Of a stretch of DNA of 64,000 bases, positions 58,731-64,000 are shown piece by piece. Positions within the stretch are counted from its first letter, which is position 1; each line of letters begins with the position of its first letter. Location of the stretch: positions 310,001 to 374,000 of the forward strand of contig NZ_JAOQJE010000001.1 of the NCBI RefSeq assembly GCF_025567315.1. The letters are read 5' to 3'. The notes below the pieces were generated by a model. That model did no database searches, had not been told where the DNA came from, and saw only the letters and a list, made by a program, of their open reading frames with translations. This DNA comes from Agathobaculum ammoniilyticum. Lineage in GTDB: Bacteria; Bacillota; Clostridia; Oscillospirales; Butyricicoccaceae. A program made the translations under genes and the position numbers.

Positions 58731-58807
58731 TGGCGACCCGGATGGGACTTGAACCCACGGCCTCCAGCGTGACAGGCTGGCGCTCTAACCAACTGAGCTA
58801 CCGGGCC
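58731..58807 (-). tRNA. tRNA-Asp (anticodon GTC)
   Basis: A 77-base cloverleaf: acceptor GGCCCGG/CCGGGTC with one G-T pair, anticodon stem CCAGC/GCTGG with loop CTGTCAC (anticodon GTC), encoded CCA. First of the cluster. Confidence 0.95.
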
Positions 58808-58843
58808 GGATCGCCGCCGCCGTACTCACCAGCGGCGAGATTT

Positions 58844-58872
58844 ATTATATCGAAGATTACGCAAAATGTCAA
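58844..58872 (-). promoter_or_regulatory. Promoter of the tRNA cluster
   Basis: TTGACA (58872-58867), 17 bases, TATAAT (58849-58844). The -10 neighbourhood TTCGATATAAT is identical to that of the tRNA-Leu promoter. Confidence 0.88.
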
Positions 58873-58891
58873 CAGTTTTTTTGCTATTTTT

Positions 58892-59773
58892 TCATTTTTC
58901 CGCGTGCGCCAAAAGCTGCTGCAATTCCCCGCGGCTGAAGGTATATATCTTATCGCAGAACTGGCAGGTCACTTCGCTTTTTTCCTGCTCCGCCGCCATT
59001 TGAGACAGTTCCTTTTTCCCCATGCTGATCAGCGCACGCTCGACCTTTTCCCTGCTACAGGCACAGCGGTAGCCGATCTCATCGGTCTGCAAAAAATCCA
59101 CATCAAACCCATCGAGTACCGCCTGTATAATCTCCTCCAGGGTCATCCCCTGTTCGAGCATGGCAGTCATGGGCTGGAGCTTGGCAAGGTTGGCCTCCAG
59201 CCGGTCGATATCCTTGTCCTGCACGCCCGGCATTAGCTGCACCAGCCAGCCGCCCGCACACTTTACTGTCCGGTCGGTATCCACCAGCACGCCCAGCGCG
59301 CAAGCGGAAGGAATCTGCTCACTCTCCGCGAAATAACGCGTCAGATCCTCGGCTATCTCGCCGTTTACCAGCGCGACTGTCCCTGTAACCGGATCCTTCA
59401 GTCCAATATCTTTAATAACCATCAGGTAGCCGCGACCCACGCCGCCGCCCACATCCAGTTTGCCATCCGCCCGCAGCGGCAGGTCGGCCGACGGGTCCTG
59501 CAGGTAGCCGCGCACATACCCATCCGCATCGCCCACACAGACGATCGCGCCCAGCGGGCCGTTTCCCTTGACCTGTACGGTCACGGAGCCGTCCGGCGTC
59601 TTAAGCTGGCTGCCCATGATCGCAGTCGCAGTCAGCGTGCGCCCAAGCGCGGCGGTCGCCAGCGGCGTTGCGCTGTGAATCTGCCGCGCGCGTTCGACCA
59701 GACCGGTCGTTCTGGCTGCGGAAATTTGAATGCCTGCGTCGCGGGCAAGCGCGCGGAGTAATAAATCGCTCAT
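58892..59773 (-). CDS. hslO: Hsp33 redox-regulated chaperone
   Basis: A 293-residue cytosolic chaperone activated by oxidation. The N-terminal domain includes ATAALGRTLTATAIMG and GNGPLGAIVCVGDADGYVRGY. The C-terminal zinc switch has cysteines in YRCACSREK (CxC) and VTCQFCDKIY (CxxC), so the redox centre is intact. Downstream of the methyltransferase by six bases, so it is probably part of a yerC-methyltransferase-hslO operon. Confidence 0.94.
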   Translation of the reverse strand: MSDLLLRALARDAGIQISAARTTGLVERARQIHSATPLATAALGRTLTATAIMGSQLKTPDGSVTVQVKGNGPLGAIVCVGDADGYVRGYLQDPSADLPLRADGKLDVGGGVGRGYLMVIKDIGLKDPVTGTVALVNGEIAEDLTRYFAESEQIPSACALGVLVDTDRTVKCAGGWLVQLMPGVQDKDIDRLEANLAKLQPMTAMLEQGMTLEEIIQAVLDGFDVDFLQTDEIGYRCACSREKVERALISMGKKELSQMAAEQEKSEVTCQFCDKIYTFSRGELQQLLAHAEK

Positions 59774-59779
59774 AAATTT

Positions 59780-60520
59780 TTAATCTCTCTTTCGTGCTGT
59801 AAAATAAATCCGGTCTTCGCCGCCACGAACCGGCGCAAATTCCTGATCCCCATAGATTTTGATTTCGCTGAAACCGGCTCGTTCCAGCATCGCGGTCAGC
59901 ATTTCAGCCGTATAGATTCGCTCCTCATGCGTTTCCTGCGCACGTGTCCAGTTTTCCCCGCTGCGCTCGAAGATATCGAACTGATAGGCGCACAATCCGT
60001 CCTCCACCGCGGCCTGCCATGCGCAGAACACATCCTCGTCCTCCCGCACATAGCAATTTCCGTCCATGCGCGCGAACTTTTCCGGTGTATTGATATCGAA
60101 CACAAAAAGGCCGCTCCCCGGCTCGAGAAAAAGATGCACCCGATCGAACGCCTGCTGTAATGTTTCCGGCTCGGTCACATAATTAACGCTGTCCAAGCAG
60201 CACAGGCATACGTCCACCGTACCATACAGGTCGAGCGCCTCCATCCGTTGATTGAGAAACAGCGGCCTGGGATCGCAGTTCATCGTATTCTGCATGGCCT
60301 GCATCAGCATATCGGGCGACGCATCCACCCCGATCATCTCATAGCCGCGCTGGGCGAGTATGCCGGTCAGGCTTCCCGTGCCGCAGGCCAGGTCGAGCAC
60401 CAGCTTCGGCTGCATCCCTTCGCGCGCGAACAGGCGCTCAAAAAAATCCGCCCAGCGCGCATAGCCCACGTCATCGGTAAACCGGTCGTAGTATGCCGAC
60501 AGGGTTTGATAACTATTCAT
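59780..60520 (-). CDS. Class I SAM-dependent methyltransferase
   Basis: A 246-residue protein. The SAM-binding site is LVLDLACGTGSLTGILAQRGYEMIGVDASPDML, followed by motif II DVCLCCLDSVNYV. Substrate cannot be told; the family includes small-molecule and uncharacterised methyltransferases. Its start overlaps the end of the YerC gene by eight bases. Confidence 0.88.
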   Translation of the reverse strand: MNSYQTLSAYYDRFTDDVGYARWADFFERLFAREGMQPKLVLDLACGTGSLTGILAQRGYEMIGVDASPDMLMQAMQNTMNCDPRPLFLNQRMEALDLYGTVDVCLCCLDSVNYVTEPETLQQAFDRVHLFLEPGSGLFVFDINTPEKFARMDGNCYVREDEDVFCAWQAAVEDGLCAYQFDIFERSGENWTRAQETHEERIYTAEMLTAMLERAGFSEIKIYGDQEFAPVRGGEDRIYFTARKRD

Positions 60521-60815
60521 GGTCTTCTTTCAGGCGGTCCAGCATTCTGCGGTAGCCATCCGAGCCATACACCAGGCATTTATTGACGCGGCTAATCGTC
60601 GCCGTGGATGCGCCGGTTTCCTGCACAATGTCGCTGTAAATGCGCCCCTCATCCAGCATGCGCGCCACCTGGAAGCGCTGCACCATCGCGCGCAATTCAG
60701 CGATCGTACACAGGTCCTCAAAGAAGTCGTAGCATTCCTCTACCGTTTTGAGCTTCAAAATCCCTCGAAAAAGGATATCCATATCCTCGTCTTTCAATTT
60801 CCGGTTCAACCCCAT
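60513..60815 (-). CDS. YerC/YecD-family TrpR-related DNA-binding protein
   Basis: A 100-residue protein: MGLNRKLKDEDMDILFRGILKLKTVEECYDFFEDLCTIAELRAMVQRFQVARML and YSDIVQETGASTATISRVNKCL (in parts). It matches the YerC/YecD TrpR-like family, with a helix-turn-helix for DNA binding. Known ligand and targets are uncertain. The ATG at 60815 fits the usual family N-terminus; an upstream ATG has no ribosome site. Confidence 0.88.
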   Translation of the reverse strand: MGLNRKLKDEDMDILFRGILKLKTVEECYDFFEDLCTIAELRAMVQRFQVARMLDEGRIYSDIVQETGASTATISRVNKCLVYGSDGYRRMLDRLKEDHE

Positions 60816-60854
60816 TTCCTCCTTTCGAAAAATCTTTCTCATTATGATGTATTT

Positions 60855-60883
60855 ATTATAGCACAGCGCTTTCATAGTGTAAA
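60855..60883 (-). promoter_or_regulatory. Promoter of the yerC operon
   Basis: TTTACA (60883-60878), 17 bases, TATAAT (60860-60855) on the minus strand. Confidence 0.7.
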
Positions 60884-60935
60884 GTATGAAAAAAGCGAAC
60901 CGCCCCTCCTGACCGCTGCACAGGCTGCCTCAAGA

Positions 60936-60973
60936 GAAAAACAGGCCGCATCCTTGACGGATACGGCCTGTTC
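60936..60973 (-). terminator. Terminator of the aldolase gene
   Basis: GAACAGGCCGTATCC, GTCAA, GGATGCGGCCTGTTTTT on the minus strand. Confidence 0.85.
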
Positions 60974-60990
60974 TTATTGCAATTTACAGC

Positions 60991-61959
60991 TTACGCCTTG
61001 CCGTTGCAGCCCAGAACGTTGATCAGCTTGTGGGTGACCATGTCCTTGACAGCCTGGCGCGCAGGCTTGAGGTACTGGCGGGGATCGAAGTGATCCGGAT
61101 GCGCGTCAAAGTACTCGCGAATGGTAGCGGTAATCGCCAGACGGATATCAGAATCGATATTGATCTTGCAGACGGAAAGCTGTGCGGCATGGCGCAGTTC
61201 CTCTTCCGGAATACCGATCGCATCCGGCATCTTGCCGCCATGCGCGTTGATCATCTGGACGAAATCCTGCGGAACCGAGGAGGAACCGTGGAGTACGATC
61301 GGGAAGCCCGGCAGGCGCTTAGATACCTCTTCCAGAACGTCGAAGCGCAGCGGAGGCGGAACCAGAATGCCCTGCTCGTTGCGGGTACACTGGTCGGGCG
61401 TGAACTTATAAGCGCCGTGGCTGGTGCCGATCGCAATTGCCAGCGAGTCGCATCCAGTGCGGGTGACGAACTCCTCAACCTCTTCCGGATGGGTGTAGGA
61501 GGAATCCTCCGCGGACACCTTAACGTCGTCCTCAACGCCGGCCAGCGTTCCCAGCTCAGCCTCTACGACAACGCCGTGCGCATGCGCATACTCAACGACC
61601 TTTTTGGTGATCTCAACGTTCTCATCAAACGGCTTGCTGCTGGCGTCGATCATAACTGAGGTAAAGCCGCCGTCGATGCAGGCCTTGCAGGTCTCAAAGT
61701 CCGGACCATGATCAAGATGCAGCGCGATCGGGACATCCGGACACTCAATAACTGCAGCCTCTACCATCTTGACGAGGTAGGTGTGGTTCGCATAAGCGCG
61801 CGCGCCCTTGGAAACCTGCAGAACAACAGGGGCTTTCTGCTCCTGGCAGGCCTCGGTGATGCCCTGAACAATTTCCATGTTGTTCACGTTGAAAGCGCCG
61901 ACAGCGTAGCCGCCGTCATAGGCCTTCTTAAACATCTCAGCAGTAGTAACTAATGGCAT
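60991..61959 (-). CDS. fba: Fructose-bisphosphate aldolase, class II
   Basis: A 322-residue zinc enzyme that splits fructose 1,6-bisphosphate. Zinc and substrate motifs: ALHLDHGPDFETC, MIDASSKPFDENVE, LAIAIGTSHGAYKF, VLHGSSSVPQDF, and KINIDSDIRLA. The start ATG at 61959 follows GGAAAGGAAG. A consensus promoter lies upstream at 62010-62038. It is divergent from pfp, so the glycolytic pair is back to back. Confidence 0.96.
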   Translation of the reverse strand: MPLVTTAEMFKKAYDGGYAVGAFNVNNMEIVQGITEACQEQKAPVVLQVSKGARAYANHTYLVKMVEAAVIECPDVPIALHLDHGPDFETCKACIDGGFTSVMIDASSKPFDENVEITKKVVEYAHAHGVVVEAELGTLAGVEDDVKVSAEDSSYTHPEEVEEFVTRTGCDSLAIAIGTSHGAYKFTPDQCTRNEQGILVPPPLRFDVLEEVSKRLPGFPIVLHGSSSVPQDFVQMINAHGGKMPDAIGIPEEELRHAAQLSVCKINIDSDIRLAITATIREYFDAHPDHFDPRQYLKPARQAVKDMVTHKLINVLGCNGKA

Positions 61960-62009
61960 GGTAAACTTCCTTTCCTAACAAACAAATTAGCCTAAGCTGA
62001 ATTCTCCCT

Positions 62010-62038
62010 TTATTTTAGCAGGGTACATTCATAAAATC
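62010..62038 (-). promoter_or_regulatory. Promoter of the aldolase gene
   Basis: TTGATT (62038-62033), 17 bases, TAAAAT (62015-62010) on the minus strand. Confidence 0.7.
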
Positions 62039-62114
62039 AAGTCCAGCGCACAAAAAACCAACCAAAAATTGCTTGCTGTTCCCGTGTCCGGCAGCCTGTC
62101 CAAAAAATTCGGAT

Positions 62115-62143
62115 TTGCATTGATTTTATTGCGTTTTTATGAT
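62115..62143 (+). promoter_or_regulatory. Promoter of the phosphofructokinase gene
   Basis: TTGCAT (62115-62120), 17 bases, TATGAT (62138-62143). Confidence 0.65.
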
Positions 62144-62213
62144 ACCCTTTAGAATGAAAGAGAATGCAGAGTATTGCGCCCTGATTCTCAACTTTGTTAG
62201 GAGGTATATCATT

Positions 62214-63455
62214 ATGAGTGAACTGAAAGGCGCTTGCGTCATCGGCCAGTCGGGTGGCCCGACTTCGGTCATCAACTCTTCTGTTCTGGGTGCGCTGGAA
62301 ACCGCGCTGGACAACCCGTCCATCACCCGTGTCTTCGGCATGGCGCACGGCATCAAGGGCTTGCTGAACGACGAACTGTACGATATCGATAAGGAAGACC
62401 GCGAGGAGCTGGCGCTCCTGCGTTACACCCCGTCCTCTGCCCTCGGCTCCTGCCGCTACAAGCTGGCCGATCCCGATGTGGACGACACCGATTACAAGCG
62501 CATTCTTGAAATCTTCAAAAAGTACGACATCCGTTATTTCTTCTATAACGGCGGCAACGATTCGATGGATACCTGCAACAAGGTTTCCAAGTATATGATG
62601 AAGTCCGGCTATGAGTGCCGCGTCATGGGTATCCCGAAGACGATCGACAACGACCTGTTCGGCACCGACCACTGCCCGGGCTTCGCTTCCGCCGCCAAAT
62701 ATATCGCCACCTCTTGCATGGAAATCTACCAGGATGCGCGCGTGTATGACACCGGCATGGTCTGCATCGTCGAGATCATGGGCCGCCACGCCGGCTGGCT
62801 GGCCGGTGCGGCCGGTCTGGCTACCGCTATGGGCGCGGGTCCGGATCTGGTCTACCTGCCGGAGACCGACTTCGACATGAAGAAGTTCCTGGCCGACGTC
62901 AAGCGCATTTATGAAGAGAAGGGCAACTGCTTGGTCGCGGTTTCCGAAGGCATCCACTATGCGGACGGTTCTTTCGTATCCGAGGCAAAGACCTCCGCGA
63001 CCGACGGCTTTGGCCACGCCCAGCTTGGCGGTCTGGCCTCCATGCTGGCCGATACGGTCAAGAACGAGCTTGGCTGCAAGGTCCGCGGCATCGAGCTGTC
63101 CCTGCTGCAGCGTTGCGCGGCGCACTGCGCTTCCAAGACCGACGTGGACGAGTCCTATATGGCGGGCAAGGCTGCGGTTGAAAACGCGGTAGCAGGCAAG
63201 ACCGACTATATGCCGGGCTTCCAGTGTACCCGCGACGAGAACGGCTACAAGTGCGAAATCGAGCTGCTGCCGCTGAGCCAGGTTGCCAACACCGAGAAAA
63301 AGGTGCCGCGCGACTGGATCAACGAAGAAGGCAACGGCGTAAACGAAAAGTTTATCGAGTACGCAATGCCGCTGATCAACGGCGAAAACGTAGGCCCCAA
63401 AGTGAACGGCCTGCCGCGCTTTGCCAACCTCAAGAAGATCAAGGCGGAAGCGTAA
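62214..63455 (+). CDS. pfp: Diphosphate-dependent 6-phosphofructokinase
   Basis: A 413-residue phosphofructokinase. The donor-site motif reads GGNDSMDTCNKV: the aspartate in place of the second glycine of ATP-type GGDGS marks diphosphate use. The catalytic PKTIDNDLFGTDHCPGF follows, with the lysine also typical of the diphosphate-using form. The enzyme converts fructose 6-phosphate to the bisphosphate reversibly, using PPi. ATG at 62214 with AGGAGG nine bases upstream. Divergent from fba. Confidence 0.93.
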   Translation: MSELKGACVIGQSGGPTSVINSSVLGALETALDNPSITRVFGMAHGIKGLLNDELYDIDKEDREELALLRYTPSSALGSCRYKLADPDVDDTDYKRILEIFKKYDIRYFFYNGGNDSMDTCNKVSKYMMKSGYECRVMGIPKTIDNDLFGTDHCPGFASAAKYIATSCMEIYQDARVYDTGMVCIVEIMGRHAGWLAGAAGLATAMGAGPDLVYLPETDFDMKKFLADVKRIYEEKGNCLVAVSEGIHYADGSFVSEAKTSATDGFGHAQLGGLASMLADTVKNELGCKVRGIELSLLQRCAAHCASKTDVDESYMAGKAAVENAVAGKTDYMPGFQCTRDENGYKCEIELLPLSQVANTEKKVPRDWINEEGNGVNEKFIEYAMPLINGENVGPKVNGLPRFANLKKIKAEA

Positions 63456-63492
63456 AACAAAAATACGCGCTCTGCTGCGCGAAACAATGCCG

Positions 63493-63527
63493 AAAACAGG
63501 CAGAGCCGCCAGGCTCTGCCTGTTTTT
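63493..63527 (+). terminator. Terminator of pfp
   Basis: AAAACAGGCAGAGCC, GCCA, GGCTCTGCCTGTTTTT. Confidence 0.9.
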
Positions 63528-63550
63528 ATTTTCAAGGGGAGGGAACCTAT

Positions 63551-64000
63551 ATGACCAAACGCTATGTTACACCTCTGCTTGTCTCCTTATCAGTGGTTGT
63601 ATGGCTGGCTGCCAGCCTGTATCTGACTGAAGTTTCCGTCCAGTATGACGACGCCGTCCTTTCCAATTCCTACTATTTTTGGTTTTACGCGCCGGCGGCG
63701 CTGATCGCAGGCTGCCTGAACAGCAGCAAAGCCGCGCCGCGAAAACCATCCCGCGCGGGCGATGTGCTGATCTTTTTTGTTTTCACAGGGCTTGCTTTCC
63801 TGCTTTTTTATCAGCCGGGCGGGATGCGGCGGCTGCCCTATCTGCTGTATGTCTGGTGGCTTGCCTTGCTGCTCCTTTTGCTGCTGCTTGCGGCACTGTA
63901 CTGGCACATCCCATGCCGCCATCCCCAAAAGAAGCAGCGAACACAGACTCCTCTGCATGGGGCAGCCATCGTGGTGCTGCTGCTGTATCTCTCCATAGCG
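63551..64000 (+). CDS. Membrane protein, 3' end beyond window
   Basis: An open frame of 150 codons with no stop before the right edge. It starts MTKRYVTPLLVSLSVVVWLAASLYL and has at least four hydrophobic segments (SYYFWFYAPAALIAGCL, VLIFFVFTGLAFLLFY, YLLYVWWLALLLLLLLLAALYW and IVVLLLYLSIA), with a basic loop between the third and fourth. GGGGAGGGAAC precedes the ATG. No family was recognised. Confidence 0.7.
   Translation, partial: MTKRYVTPLLVSLSVVVWLAASLYLTEVSVQYDDAVLSNSYYFWFYAPAALIAGCLNSSKAAPRKPSRAGDVLIFFVFTGLAFLLFYQPGGMRRLPYLLYVWWLALLLLLLLLAALYWHIPCRHPQKKQRTQTPLHGAAIVVLLLYLSIA

Noticed and set aside
1..64000. CRISPR arrays, insertion sequences, prophage
   Set aside because: No regularly spaced direct repeats, transposase, integrase or phage structural genes were seen.

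Overview
The window looks like a chromosome segment of a Gram-positive, low-oxygen member of the Bacillota, most probably class Clostridia and perhaps the gut Oscillospirales/Butyricicoccaceae. This rests on gene families and signals, not on a database search. They include a CIRCE operator, a T-box leader, a sporulation sigma-G gene (broken), YlmC/YmxH, a DivIVA-like protein, type III glutamine synthetase, LL-diaminopimelate aminotransferase, diphosphate-dependent phosphofructokinase, an archaeal-type short ProS, and strong AAGGAGG ribosome binding sites. Codon use is GC-rich. Both edges cut genes: an antiporter at 1-252 and a membrane protein at 63551-64000.

Layout: 1-6.2 kb holds an antiporter fragment, a lipid kinase with CIRCE-controlled htpG, an MscS channel and proS. 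6.2-12.6 kb holds two secreted proteins (one with SLH repeats, one a serpin) around a T-box-controlled thrS that lacks the TGS domain. 12.7-18.6 kb holds two small membrane proteins, tsf and rpsB, then a DivIVA-like/fumarase-beta-like/deacetylase/YlmC cluster. 18.8-29.4 kb is metabolic: ilvA, an apbE/NusG-II/Gx-transporter group, glnN, then dapF-pyrG-dapL and comFC.

The most coherent system is 30.5-44.3 kb. It carries genes that supply selenium and molybdenum to selenium-dependent molybdenum hydroxylases: selD, an EF2568-type cysteine desulfurase, a YedE-type selenium transporter, a stand-alone TusA-like protein, DUF3343, YqeC, YqeB, a ModE-like regulator, a MoeA-like protein, MoaC, MoaA, a MOSC-MogA fusion, ModABC and XdhC. 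The hydroxylase itself is not in the window. A near-perfect ModE-type palindrome lies between the divergent modE-like and moeA-like genes.

44.4-51.8 kb holds tRNA-Pro, a purine salvage pair (PunA, MtaD), a truncated sigG that still has a sigma-F-like promoter, two tRNA-Leu genes, a TetR regulator, a MATE exporter behind a leader with a terminator and small ORF, murD and the RNase P RNA. 51.8-58.3 kb holds TspO, a GntR/ABC operon with two tiny cysteine-rich proteins at its end, and a histidine kinase/response regulator pair. 58.4-64 kb holds four tRNAs, an Hsp33/methyltransferase/YerC operon, and divergent fructose-bisphosphate aldolase and diphosphate phosphofructokinase genes, followed by the edge gene.

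No CRISPR array, insertion sequence or prophage was recognised. Promoter, operator and hairpin calls were made by eye and are unverified by software.
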